A stretch of 64,000 bases of DNA from Paenibacillus humicola (GCF_028826105.1 NZ_JAQGPL010000001.1:3746501-3810500); one strand, 5' to 3'. Counted from the first letter of the stretch, positions 52,983 through 61,664 are shown. Program-made: numbers and translations. Notes: a model not told the origin generated them from the letters alone.

Positions 52983-53527
52983 CCTCGGACACCGCCTTTC
53001 TGATAATCATGAAGGTACGATTGCAGTTGCTGTCTGGCCCGAAATAAATAAGATTTTACCGTATTAAGCGGAAGATCGAGCGAATCGGCGATTTCGTTGT
53101 ACGAAAAGTCCTGCAAGTACCGCAGCACCACGACAGCGCGGTGATGCTCGGGCAGCTTGTCGATCGCATTTCGAATATCCTGAACCGCATATGCGGACAT
53201 GACCTCTTGCTCGACCGAATGGTTGTCCTGAAACACCATTTCGTGTTCGTCGATCGATACGGTCGGTTTGGTTCTTCTGAATTTATCGATGCAGATGTTC
53301 GTCACGATCCGCTGCACCCACGTTTTAAACTGGGCTTTTTCTTCATAAGAACCGATTTTCGTATAGATCCGGATCAGCGCCTCCTGAGCGGCGTCCATGG
53401 CATCCTGCTCATTGTTTAATATATAGTAGGCTGTCCGGTATACGTGATGTTCAATCTCGCGCAATAGAGAAATCAGAGCGTCGCCATCGCCGGCTTGCGC
53501 CGCTTTGATCAGGCCGGGCTCTACCAC
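52979..53527 (-). CDS. ECF-type RNA polymerase sigma factor
   Basis: 182 residues. Sigma region 2 is read in AQEALIRIYTKIGSYE and FKTWVQRIVTNICIDKFRR; region 4 in LPEHHRAVVVLRYLQDFSYNEI and LDLPLNTVKSYLFRARQQL. Start: GTG at 53527 with GGGGG 6 nt upstream; a TTG at 53548 sits directly against AAAGG and is unlikely. It is coupled to a membrane anti-sigma factor. I could not find a clear matching autoregulatory promoter in the 290 nt upstream. Confidence 0.9.
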   Translation of the reverse strand: MVEPGLIKAAQAGDGDALISLLREIEHHVYRTAYYILNNEQDAMDAAQEALIRIYTKIGSYEEKAQFKTWVQRIVTNICIDKFRRTKPTVSIDEHEMVFQDNHSVEQEVMSAYAVQDIRNAIDKLPEHHRAVVVLRYLQDFSYNEIADSLDLPLNTVKSYLFRARQQLQSYLHDYQKGGVRG

Positions 53528-53775
53528 GGGGATCCCCCTCTCTTGCAACCTTTCTGACGGAAAGGCGCAGGAATATGTTGCAGCTTCGTTTAAAATGTCT
53601 TTAAAAAAATTTTAGATTTAGCGATGAACCCCGTAAAACCCTACATTAAAGGATAGCAGAAAATCGGTACCCCGTATAGCGACGGCCGCCGCTCAGGCGG
53701 CAATTACCAGCCGAATCGCCCTCCCGTAAATAACCCGATTGGATATCACAATTTTCGGAAAATAAAGGTACATAT

Positions 53776-53806
53776 AAAAAAGGAGCCCTCGCGGGCCCCT
53801 TCTCCT
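53776..53806 (-). terminator. Terminator after the D-2-hydroxyacid dehydrogenase gene
   Basis: A GC-rich hairpin of GGAG...CTCC with an inner GGGCC arm, followed by TTTTTT on the minus strand. The 270-nt gap towards the sigma gene otherwise shows nothing I can support. Confidence 0.7.
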
Positions 53807-53816
53807 TCAATCGCGT

Positions 53817-54770
53817 TCAGTATCCGATATCGATTTGCACAACGTTAACCGCCGGCGCTCCGTGCTGCAGGTAGGCTTTCAGATTGTCCGCGAAAATATC
53901 GATGACGCGGTCCGAATAAGCCGTCGTACTGCCCGCGTTGTGCGGGGTGAGAATGATGTTCTCCATCGCCCAAAAAGGATGCTCCGCGGGAAGCGGCTCC
54001 TGCTCGAACACGTCAAGACCGGCCCCCGCGAGTTTCCCGCTTCGCAAAGCGGCGAGCAGGGCATCCGAATCGGTCGTTTTGCCCCGCCCGATATTCACGT
54101 AGAACGCGCCGTCCTTCATGGCGGCAAATTGCTCCTCTCCGATCAGGTGAAACGTCTCGGGCGTATGCGGGAGGCAGTTGACGATATAATCGCTGCGGCC
54201 AAGCAGCTCGTTCAATCCGTCCATGCCGTACATTTCGTCAATCCACTCCGCAGGCTCGCCGGAACGCCGGACCCCGATCACCCGCATGCCGAACGCTTTC
54301 GCCACTTTCGCCGTCTCCACGCCGATGGCGCCGGCGCCGAGGATGCCGATCGTCCTGCCGTGAATTTCGGCCATCGCGCCGTACTGCCCCCAGCGGCGGA
54401 CCGTCTGGTGACGGACCGCAACGTGAATTTGCCGGGCAAAGCCGAGGATCATGGCGAAAATCGTTTCCGAAATCGGATACGGGTGCACGCCGCTTGCGCT
54501 TGTCAGGGCAATCCCCAGCTCCTTGAAGCGGTCGAGCGGCAGGCTGTCGACGCCGGCGCTCCAGTTCTGCACCCATTTCAAGGCCGTGCCCGGGCGAAGA
54601 ACCGCTTCCCGCACGTCGCGATTCCAGCCGCCGATAATTTCCGCTTCCTTCGCATGCTCCATAAATCCGGGCGCACTTTTGCCGGCGATCAGCTCCCAGC
54701 CGGGCGCGGCATCCCGGATTCGGGCCAAATGACGCGCTTCCAGCTCCGGAACGATGACGATTTTCCCCAT
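53817..54770 (-). CDS. D-2-hydroxyacid dehydrogenase
   Basis: 317 residues. NAD-binding motif GILGAGAIGVETAK; catalytic Arg in NIGRGK, Glu in DVFEQEPL, His in TPHNAGST. These belong to the D-isomer 2-hydroxyacid dehydrogenase family, which reduces 2-keto acids; glyoxylate/hydroxypyruvate-type reductases are near relatives. The exact substrate cannot be read. Start: ATG at 54770 with GAGAGGTGA upstream. An unusual AT-rich palindromic island precedes it and probably holds its promoter and operator. Confidence 0.9.
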   Translation of the reverse strand: MGKIVIVPELEARHLARIRDAAPGWELIAGKSAPGFMEHAKEAEIIGGWNRDVREAVLRPGTALKWVQNWSAGVDSLPLDRFKELGIALTSASGVHPYPISETIFAMILGFARQIHVAVRHQTVRRWGQYGAMAEIHGRTIGILGAGAIGVETAKVAKAFGMRVIGVRRSGEPAEWIDEMYGMDGLNELLGRSDYIVNCLPHTPETFHLIGEEQFAAMKDGAFYVNIGRGKTTDSDALLAALRSGKLAGAGLDVFEQEPLPAEHPFWAMENIILTPHNAGSTTAYSDRVIDIFADNLKAYLQHGAPAVNVVQIDIGY

Positions 54771-54789
54771 TGCTCGTTCACCTCTCCAA

Positions 54790-54860
54790 TTTGGCATCGC
54801 ATTAGTTTTATATTATAAAACTAGACGCTATAATATAATCTTATTTTAGCAGATGCCAAA
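54790..54860. promoter_or_regulatory. AT-rich island with nested palindromes upstream of the dehydrogenase
   Basis: An inner perfect dyad TAGTTTTATA-T-TATAAAACTA (54803-54823) contains a -10-like TATAAT on the minus strand. An outer dyad TTTGGCATC (54790-54798) / GATGCCAAA (54852-54860) encloses it. The inner site would block the promoter if bound. Confidence 0.6.
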
Positions 54861-54907
54861 GGGAACCGTCCATACTTCCGCCGGAATCCGGCGCCGGATT
54901 CCACCGG

Positions 54908-56527
54908 TTATTTTCCGTCCGGATGTTGATCCTGCCGCTCGGTCAGCAGCCGCAGCACGAACGGCTTTATATCGATCATCCGGAGATGCTCCGGCTTTTG
55001 CCGGGTGCCTGCAATGAGGAGCGGGACGAGCGTCTCCTCCCGGCCGAGCGCCCCGTGTCCGCCGCCTCCATTATGCTTCGGCGAGCTTCGGTCTGCGAGC
55101 TCATAGCCTGGTTTTGCGGTTACAATTAAATAATCGCCATCGTGCGAGCTGAGCGCTGCGGATAACCGCCTGAAGCCGTCCGGGTAACGGTCATAAGCGA
55201 TCCGCCCCGTCCGGGAATCGGCCTTCACGTCCAGCACGTCCAGGCTGCGTTCGGCCGTCCACTTCTGCCCATAGGGGTCGGCCAGTTTCCCGCCCGGCTT
55301 GAAACGCAGCTCCTTCTTCGTCTTCCCCTGCAGCACGTATATCCAGCCCCGTTCCTTCCAGGCCGCCAGATCGATCCGCGAATCCGCAGCAAGCTCTCCG
55401 GCCAGCGCCCGAAGCGTTTTGTCCGTGTTCATGCGATAGACGTACGCCATTGTTTCGTTGACGGCTGCGATTAAGCCCGTCCGGGCCGATACGGGTTCGC
55501 CTGGCCGCAGCAGCCGGTCGTCTTTAAATATGGCGCCGAGCTCCACAGTCGGCTTCTTCTCCGCCCTCATGATCGGCGTCATACCGCTGTCGCCCGCCAC
55601 GATAATGATCGCCTTGCGCAGCGCTTCCTCCCGCGATCCGAAAGCCTGCAGCACCGTCGCAAGCTGGCCGTCCACCCGCTCGACCTCCTCCATCGCTCCC
55701 GGCCCTTTTCGATGAAGCTCTTGATCGAGATCGGGCAAATAGACGAACAGATAATCGGGCAGCTTGCCGGCCCGGATCAAATATGCCGCCGTCTCGGCCG
55801 AAAACCGGTTGTTCAGTCCAAACCGGTCGGCTGCCCCGTCCGGCAAATCGATCCGCTCCGCGAGCGGATTGGCCAGCGAACCTAATGCCAGCAAATCCGG
55901 GCCCTTCACCGGTATGCGCGACGGCAGGTGCGAAGGCGCGTGGAGCCAGGCCGGCAAAATCAGCTCATGACCGCTCGCCCCCCGGTAAATGAGGCCGTTG
56001 ACCGAACCGGACGTCAGCCCCCGCCGGGCGAGCTCTTCATAGACGGTCGGGGTATGGCGGCTCAAGTGTTTGCCGTTCAGGCTGATCAAGGCGTCCTCGA
56101 GCACCGTTCCCGGCCCCTGTCTCAGCACCTCCATCGGTCCCGTGCCGTAGTTGATCACACGCCGTTCGGCGGCCGAATACCAGGTCAGGCCGGGAACGCG
56201 GTGCTTGTCCGGATATTCGCCGGTCTGCAGCGAACTGTCGATCGTGACGGACATCGTGGGAAACGAGCTGACCATATTCCGGTAATACTGGCCGTGCTCG
56301 GTCAAATACTGAAATGTCGGCAGGCGCTTCTGCCGGATGCCGGTATCGATCGTCTTCGGCATAAGGGAATCGACCAGAATCATGATAACCTTTTTCGTTT
56401 GTCCTCCTTGAAGAGAACGCACCCTTTGCAAATCCTGCTCCTTCATTTCGCCCGCCGGCTTTTGGCAGCCGAAACCGACCGCGCATGTCAGAAGCAGCAG
56501 CAGCGAAACGGTCAGCTTTTTCCTCAT
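54908..56527 (-). CDS. Exported alkaline-phosphatase-superfamily phosphodiesterase
   Basis: 539 residues. An N-terminal signal (KKLTVSLLLLLTCAVGFGC) suggests a lipoprotein, though the -3 residue is not the usual Leu. The catalytic domain is of the type I phosphodiesterase/nucleotide pyrophosphatase kind: VIMILVDSLMPKTID (first metal Asp), SSFPTMSVTIDSSLQTGEYP (nucleophile Thr/Ser), YLPDLDQELHRKGP (metal Asp and His), IIVAGDSGMTP and GGGGHGAL. The substrate, a phosphodiester outside the membrane, is unknown. It overlaps the DUF421 gene by 4 nt, so the two are made together. Confidence 0.85.
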   Translation of the reverse strand: MRKKLTVSLLLLLTCAVGFGCQKPAGEMKEQDLQRVRSLQGGQTKKVIMILVDSLMPKTIDTGIRQKRLPTFQYLTEHGQYYRNMVSSFPTMSVTIDSSLQTGEYPDKHRVPGLTWYSAAERRVINYGTGPMEVLRQGPGTVLEDALISLNGKHLSRHTPTVYEELARRGLTSGSVNGLIYRGASGHELILPAWLHAPSHLPSRIPVKGPDLLALGSLANPLAERIDLPDGAADRFGLNNRFSAETAAYLIRAGKLPDYLFVYLPDLDQELHRKGPGAMEEVERVDGQLATVLQAFGSREEALRKAIIIVAGDSGMTPIMRAEKKPTVELGAIFKDDRLLRPGEPVSARTGLIAAVNETMAYVYRMNTDKTLRALAGELAADSRIDLAAWKERGWIYVLQGKTKKELRFKPGGKLADPYGQKWTAERSLDVLDVKADSRTGRIAYDRYPDGFRRLSAALSSHDGDYLIVTAKPGYELADRSSPKHNGGGGHGALGREETLVPLLIAGTRQKPEHLRMIDIKPFVLRLLTERQDQHPDGK

Positions 56528-57225
56528 GCGAGTCCCTGCCCGTCCGTTTTGAAATCGACAAACACGCTTCCGTCAAACTGTAATTCGGCAAAAAAGACGT
56601 CCTTCACCGAGCTTGCGCCGCCGGATTTGATCTGCTGCTCGAGCCAGGCGCGGTCGATATTCAGCTCCTTGAGGCTTTTGGCTACGATTTTCCCGTCGAC
56701 GATCAGCTCGGTCGGCAAATATAAGCGGCGGGACATCGGGACGCTCAAATCCTTTTTGGTGACCGTTTCCTCCTCCTGCTTCTTCAGCACGCTGAGCTTT
56801 CCGTTCGGCTCCAGAATCGCATAATCAACCTGCTTCACGGAAAACACGTCTTTATCCCGGAGCAGCATGGAGAGGTCATCCATGTTCAGCTTGTTCGAAG
56901 CCATCGCTTTCTTGACGATCTTTCCGTCTTTAATGACGATGGTCGGCTCGCCGTCGAGCAGCACCCGGACCTTCGGCGATTTCAGGTTGACATATTCGAT
57001 GGTCATCGTCAGCAGCGCCCACAGCGTCAGCCCGGCGACGCCGTCGATGATTTTAATGTCCCGGTGGACGACCATATCGCCGGCAATATTGCCAAGCGCG
57101 ATTCCCGTTATATATGTAAAAAACGTCATTTGGCTTAATTGTTTTTTTCCCAAGATGCGTGTAAGAATCAGCAGGACGAAAAAGCCCGTCAGCGTTCGCA
57201 GCGTCGTAATCCAGATCGTTTCCAT
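56524..57225 (-). CDS. DUF421/YetF-family membrane protein
   Basis: 233 residues. Three N-terminal transmembrane helices (WITTLRTLTGFFVLLILTRI, TFFTYITGIALGNIAGDM, AGLTLWALLTMTIEYVNL) are followed by two cytoplasmic DUF421 modules (DGEPTIVIKDGKIVKKAM, ELIVDGKIVAKSLKELN). Such proteins (YetF, YrbG, YkjA) are common in spore formers; their biochemical role is not known. Start: ATG at 57225 with GGAGGTGG upstream. It is first in a two-gene transcript with the phosphodiesterase. Confidence 0.9.
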   Translation of the reverse strand: METIWITTLRTLTGFFVLLILTRILGKKQLSQMTFFTYITGIALGNIAGDMVVHRDIKIIDGVAGLTLWALLTMTIEYVNLKSPKVRVLLDGEPTIVIKDGKIVKKAMASNKLNMDDLSMLLRDKDVFSVKQVDYAILEPNGKLSVLKKQEEETVTKKDLSVPMSRRLYLPTELIVDGKIVAKSLKELNIDRAWLEQQIKSGGASSVKDVFFAELQFDGSVFVDFKTDGQGLA

Positions 57226-57310
57226 AAGCCCACCTCCAAAAGCGAATAGTTGCGGCATGCTTTATTCTGGGCGCAGGCGCTTCCAATTATCCGCCGGGGG
57301 GTGAAAAAAA

Positions 57311-57350
57311 TAACAGCCGCCGGCCGCGAATTTTCGCGGCCGGCGGCTGT
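57311..57350 (-). terminator. Strong terminator after the VOC-ABC operon
   Basis: A 17-bp GC-rich stem (57313-57329 / 57334-57350) followed by TTATTTTTTT on the minus strand. Confidence 0.9.
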
Positions 57351-57366
57351 TCCGCCCGGCTTACGT

Positions 57367-57819
57367 TCAGTCGTTCTCCAGCAGCTCGAGGACGACCTTC
57401 AACTGCTCGGTCCCGTCGAAATAAGCGTAGCGTCCGCCGGGATATTCGCCTTTTTGCAGCAAAGGAATGTTGTTTCGCTGCAGCAGCATCGTTTTTTCCT
57501 TCATGCCGTTGACGACGAACGCGATGTGATGGACGCCTTCGCCGTATTTGTCGAGATCGTGCCGCCAGGTGCTCGGCTCGTGATCCGGCTGAAGCAGTTC
57601 AAGCTCCAGGGACGGGCCGACCGTAAAGAAAGCGAGCCGGCATCTGGCTTTGGACGGGCTGCCCATATATTCCGTCTCGGCTTCCTCGTACGTGCCGGTC
57701 GTGACGAAACGGGGCTCGATGCCCAGAAATTCCGAATAGGCTTTCGCCGTTTTTTCAATGTCGTGCACCAAAATGCCGATTTGCGTAACCGTGTTCGTTT
57801 CAAGCGGTTTGCGGTCCAT
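57367..57819 (-). CDS. VOC-fold protein, downstream partner of the ABC importer
   Basis: 150 residues from ATG at 57819 (AAGGGA upstream); an ATG at 57852 is also possible. The two beta-alpha-beta3 modules of the vicinal-oxygen-chelate fold are clear: TQIGILVHDIEKTAKAYSEF and EGVHHIAFVVNGMKEK. By alignment with methylmalonyl-CoA epimerase-like proteins, the metal positions are Gln, Glu, His, Glu (Q in TQIG, E in LELELL, H in HHIAF, E in VVLELL). It is about one third identical to the VOC protein at 61005. As the last gene of a transporter operon it may isomerise or cleave the imported compound. Confidence 0.8.
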   Translation of the reverse strand: MDRKPLETNTVTQIGILVHDIEKTAKAYSEFLGIEPRFVTTGTYEEAETEYMGSPSKARCRLAFFTVGPSLELELLQPDHEPSTWRHDLDKYGEGVHHIAFVVNGMKEKTMLLQRNNIPLLQKGEYPGGRYAYFDGTEQLKVVLELLEND

Positions 57820-57855
57820 GTGGGTACCATTCCCTTCTGCGATTGAATGCATGGT

Positions 57856-58743
57856 TTATTCCGAATAGCCGAAGCGTTTGTTGAGCCTGAACAGAATGAG
57901 GATGATGATCATGGCGATAACGAGCAGAATCCAGGCCATCGCGGACGCATACCCCATCTTGAAATACTGGAACGCGGAACGGTACAGGTTGAGCGAATAG
58001 AACAGCGTCGAATTGTCCGGCCCGCCGTTCGTCATAATAAGCGGTTCCGCAAACCATTGAAAAATGCCGATGACGGATGTCACGACGTTGAACAGAATAA
58101 CCGGCGACAGCAGCGGAAGCGTGATCGAGAACACTTTCCGGAAAAAGCCGGCTCCATCGATCGATGCGGATTCGTAAAGCGAATCGGGAATTTCCTGCAG
58201 TCCCGCCAAGTAAATGATGATGGCCGTTCCCGAGCTCCATACCATCATCAGGATGAAGGCGGGCTTCGCCCAAAGCGGGCTGGCCAGCCAGACCGGTCCG
58301 GTTAAACCGAAAAATCCGAGCACTTCGTTAATGATGCCGTTGTCCGGCTGCAGCAGCCAAATCCACAGGATGCTCGCGATGACGACCGGAACGAGCGTCG
58401 GAATAAAAAACACGACCCGCAGAAAGGAAAGCCCTTTGATTCCCTTGTTGTTCAGCAGCACCGCGATGGCGATTGCTGCCGCCGTCGAGCAGACGGTACC
58501 GAGACAAATCATGTAAAACGTGTTCGACAGCGATTTGTAGAACAACGGGTCGTGAAAAAGCGCGTTGTAATTGCCGAAGCCGATGAACTCCGATTTTTTG
58601 ACGACGGAATAATCGGTCAGCGAATAATAGAACGAGATGACGATCGGGTACAGCTTGAAGGCGATCACGCCGATGATCCACAGCGAGATGAAGAGCATGG
58701 CGTTGCGAAAATCCCTTCGCGCGATGTTCATTTTTTTGTTCAT
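57856..58743 (-). CDS. Sugar ABC transporter permease (MalF/UgpA type)
   Basis: 295 residues with six transmembrane segments. The cytoplasmic EAA loop, YESASIDGAGFFRKVFSITL, contacts the ATPase. It belongs to the CUT1 carbohydrate family. RBS GGGAGGG precedes the ATG. It starts 13 nt after the second permease gene. Confidence 0.93.
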   Translation of the reverse strand: MNKKMNIARRDFRNAMLFISLWIIGVIAFKLYPIVISFYYSLTDYSVVKKSEFIGFGNYNALFHDPLFYKSLSNTFYMICLGTVCSTAAAIAIAVLLNNKGIKGLSFLRVVFFIPTLVPVVIASILWIWLLQPDNGIINEVLGFFGLTGPVWLASPLWAKPAFILMMVWSSGTAIIIYLAGLQEIPDSLYESASIDGAGFFRKVFSITLPLLSPVILFNVVTSVIGIFQWFAEPLIMTNGGPDNSTLFYSLNLYRSAFQYFKMGYASAMAWILLVIAMIIILILFRLNKRFGYSE

Positions 58744-58756
58744 TAGCCAGCCCTCC

Positions 58757-59602
58757 CTAGCCCTTGATCCCGGACATGGCGACGCCCTGGATGAAATATT
58801 TTTGCAGCAGGAAGAAGATTACGAGTACCGGCACGGTCATGGTAACCCCCAGCGCCATCAAAATATTCCACTTCGGATCGTACGTCCCCATAATGGACTG
58901 GGCGCCGAGGGACAGCGTATACAGCTTGTTGTCGCTCAGGAAAATCAGCGGTCCGATGAAATCGTTCCAGGTGCCCAGGAAGGCGAAGATGACGACGGTC
59001 GAGATGACCGGCTTCGCCAGCGGCATGATGATGCGGGCGTAAATTTGAAATTCGTTCGCGCCGTCGATCTTCGCCGAGTAAGAAAGCTCCTTCGGAATCC
59101 CGAGCAAAAACTGGCGAAGCAGAAAAATAAAGAACGGGTTGCCGAAAAAGCTCGGGACGATGAGGGGCAGAAACGTTCCGATCCAATGCAGATGGTGGAA
59201 CATGATGAACAGCGGAATCATCGTCACCTGGTACGGCAAAATCATCGTAATCAGCACGATCATGAACACGTTGTCCCGGTATTTCCAGTCCAGCCGGGCG
59301 AATCCGTAGGCGATCAGCGTGTTGGATATAACTGCGCCGACGATATTCGGGATCAGGATGATGATCGTGTTTTTCAGATAAAGAAAAAATGGAAACGAGT
59401 TGAACATGTCCGCATAGTTCGACCACATGATCGTCTTCGGCCACCACCTCGTCGGAACCTCGAAAAGCTCCGACGGGGATTTCAGCGACTCCGACAGCAG
59501 CCAAAAGAACGGAACGATAAAACAGGCCGCAAGCGCAAGCAGCACAACATATAGAACGAACGTTTCGATTCCTTTCATGAAGGTTCCCGTTTGAAGTCGC
59601 AT
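58757..59602 (-). CDS. Sugar ABC transporter permease (MalG/UgpE type)
   Basis: 281 residues, six transmembrane segments, EAA motif SAKIDGANEFQIYARIIMPLA. The N-terminus (VPFFWLLSESLKSPSE) and C-terminus (YFIQGVAMSGIKG) are standard for CUT1 MalG-like permeases. RBS AAGGAGGG precedes the ATG. It pairs with the permease at 57856; no ATPase gene is nearby, so a shared MsmX/UgpC-like ATPase is likely. Confidence 0.93.
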   Translation of the reverse strand: MRLQTGTFMKGIETFVLYVVLLALAACFIVPFFWLLSESLKSPSELFEVPTRWWPKTIMWSNYADMFNSFPFFLYLKNTIIILIPNIVGAVISNTLIAYGFARLDWKYRDNVFMIVLITMILPYQVTMIPLFIMFHHLHWIGTFLPLIVPSFFGNPFFIFLLRQFLLGIPKELSYSAKIDGANEFQIYARIIMPLAKPVISTVVIFAFLGTWNDFIGPLIFLSDNKLYTLSLGAQSIMGTYDPKWNILMALGVTMTVPVLVIFFLLQKYFIQGVAMSGIKG

Positions 59603-59652
59603 ACAGCCCTCCTTGGCACTTCCGTTAATTTCAGGGCGTGCGGAAGAGCCTG

Positions 59653-61008
59653 TTACCCTTTATCTATTTCCGCTTGAAGTTTATCCTGCAGCGCCTGCAG
59701 CAGCGGCTTCGGATCCTTATTGTTGTAAATGACGTTGTCCATCAGCTGCGTAATCGCGTCGGACAGCTCTGAGGATACCGGCGACAGGCCCGGATGCCCG
59801 GAATTTTCGGATTTCGCTTCTTCGCGTTCGATTTTGTAAATCGGGTCGCCTTCTTTCGTCCAGGTCACCTCGTCAAACTTGTCGTCGGTGATCGGGATCG
59901 ACCGCCACTGCGCGAAGTTGTCCATATTGACCTCCGGCGTCAGCGCGAATTTGACGAATTCGGCCGCCAGATCGGGATTTTTGGCCCCTTTCGGGATCAT
60001 GAAGACGTTGGAGTACAGCGGCGAGCCGCCTTCCCGTCCGCCGGCCGGCACCGGAATTTTCGCGACCTTGTAATTCACCTTCGGCGCGTAAATTTTCAGC
60101 GCGTTCGTAAACCAGTTTCCCGTCACGGTCATGGCGATTTTGCCGGTCATGAACGGGTGGTCCGGGGAGAACATGCCGCCGAAGCCGGACGTAAACGATT
60201 TCAATTTTGCCGGATCGTATTTCTGCGCGTAGCTGTTCATCCATTTGAAGACGTTGACGCTCTTGTCGTCGGTCAGCTCCAGCTTCTTGGTCGCCGGATC
60301 GTAAATTTTGGACCCGAACATCCACAGCCACGTGAACGGATCCGCACCGCTGTCGACCCACGGGACAAATCCGAGGCGTTCGATTTTGCCGTTGTCGACC
60401 TTCGTCAGCTTCTCGGCGTATTGGTCCAGCTCTTCGATCGTTTTCGGCGGTTTATCCGGATCGAGTCCCGCTTCCTTGAACATATCCACGTTGTAGTACA
60501 GCAGCAGTACGTTCGAGTCCTGCGGCAGCAGGTACGTTTTGTCATCGTATTTCATGAGATCCTTGAAGCCCGGAAGCGCCTGGCTGCCGCTGTCGAAGCC
60601 GATGTCGGCCAGATATGGGTCCCAAGGCATCAACGAGTCTTCCGTTGCAAAATTGTAGCCTCGCGAAGGCGAGCTCGTTTCCACCAGGTCGGGCACGGTG
60701 CCGCCGGATATAGCCGCCAGCAGCTTGCCGTTCGAGAGGCCGCCGTCGGGCGCGATAAACTGCACGTCGACTTTAATGCCCGTTTTCTTCGTAAACGCTT
60801 CGATCCGGCCTTGATCCCACTTCTGCGAATCGCCGCTGAACGGGGACCAGTAGGTCAGCGTACGGCCCGCCTTCGAATCGCCCGATCCGCCGGTCGAGCC
60901 GGTATCCGTGCCGGAGCCCGTGCTGCCGCCCCCGCCGCCGCTCGAGCAGCCCGCAACCAGGCCCGTCGTCAACACAACCGCCGTCAGGACCGATACCGTT
61001 TTTCTCAT
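59653..61008 (-). CDS. ABC transporter solute-binding lipoprotein (sugar type)
   Basis: 451 residues. A signal peptide ends in the lipobox LVAGC (Cys21), followed by a Gly/Ser-rich tether. The mature part is a cluster B (extracellular solute-binding family 1) protein: LTYWSPFSGDSQKW, a hinge, and NWFTNALKIYAP near the second lobe. It delivers a sugar or sugar-like solute to the two permeases downstream. It overlaps the upstream VOC gene by 4 nt (ATGA). Confidence 0.93.
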   Translation of the reverse strand: MRKTVSVLTAVVLTTGLVAGCSSGGGGGSTGSGTDTGSTGGSGDSKAGRTLTYWSPFSGDSQKWDQGRIEAFTKKTGIKVDVQFIAPDGGLSNGKLLAAISGGTVPDLVETSSPSRGYNFATEDSLMPWDPYLADIGFDSGSQALPGFKDLMKYDDKTYLLPQDSNVLLLYYNVDMFKEAGLDPDKPPKTIEELDQYAEKLTKVDNGKIERLGFVPWVDSGADPFTWLWMFGSKIYDPATKKLELTDDKSVNVFKWMNSYAQKYDPAKLKSFTSGFGGMFSPDHPFMTGKIAMTVTGNWFTNALKIYAPKVNYKVAKIPVPAGGREGGSPLYSNVFMIPKGAKNPDLAAEFVKFALTPEVNMDNFAQWRSIPITDDKFDEVTWTKEGDPIYKIEREEAKSENSGHPGLSPVSSELSDAITQLMDNVIYNNKDPKPLLQALQDKLQAEIDKG

Positions 61009-61472
61009 TGTGGATCTCCCCCTTGTTTAGGCTCGTGTTTAATATTGAGAATGACGCCCAGCTGCTCGCCGCTGTCCACGAACGTGTAGCTGCCGCCCGG
61101 ATATTCGCCGTAATGGCGTACCGGAATGCCCTTTTGCGCAAAATAACCGATCGTCTTCTCGCGGTCGTCCGTCATAAACCCGATATGATGCACGCCTTCT
61201 CCGTTAGTTTCCAAAAATTCCTTCCACGAGCTCGGCTCGTCGTCAGGCTCCGTCAGCTCAAGCACAAGCGGACCGAGATCGATTACGGCCAGCTTGGCCC
61301 GAGTAGAGGTCGGCCGGCCGCGGTACTGCGTGTTCGCTTCTTCGTGCGGAGGAATTTGAAAGATGCGCGGAACGTCGACGCCGAACAGCTCGGCGTAATG
61401 GCGTGCCGCCTGTTCAATGTCTTTTACAACCAAAGCAATCTGACAAATGGCTTCTTTTTTCAAAATCCCCAA
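61005..61472 (-). CDS. VOC-fold protein, first gene of the ABC operon
   Basis: 155 residues from TTG at 61472, which has a GGGGG 8 nt upstream; an ATG at 61493 has its AAGG touching it. Two VOC modules are seen: CQIALVVKDIEQAARHYAELF and EGVHHIGFMTDDREK. Compared with the VOC protein at 57367, the last metal position is Asn rather than Glu (VILNIKH against VVLELLE), so its metal site may be incomplete. It overlaps the solute-binding protein gene by 4 nt. The two VOC proteins may pair. Confidence 0.8.
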   Translation of the reverse strand: MGILKKEAICQIALVVKDIEQAARHYAELFGVDVPRIFQIPPHEEANTQYRGRPTSTRAKLAVIDLGPLVLELTEPDDEPSSWKEFLETNGEGVHHIGFMTDDREKTIGYFAQKGIPVRHYGEYPGGSYTFVDSGEQLGVILNIKHEPKQGGDPQ

Positions 61473-61536
61473 TATTCCCGCCCCCTTTTTCATCCTTAAA
61501 ATAGTATTAGGACAGATTTCTAGAATTTTTAATAAT

Positions 61537-61560
61537 CTATTCCATTTATTTCTCCTCCTT
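61537..61560 (-). other. Strong ribosome binding site with a two-codon ORF in the operon leader
   Basis: On the minus strand AAGGAGGAG is followed at 6 nt by ATG GAA TAG, a complete Met-Glu-stop frame, 65 nt before the first VOC gene. A -10-like TATAGT and a GAGAA...TTCTC dyad (61593-61606) lie upstream. It looks like a regulatory mini-ORF or a decayed start. Confidence 0.4.
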
Positions 61561-61664
61561 TTTCGTCTTCAACTCATACTATAATCATAACTGAGAATGT
61601 TTTCTCGCCATGCTTTGCTTAAATGATGGACATTTTTTGTTATGGGACCGTTTCCAAAGCGCGC

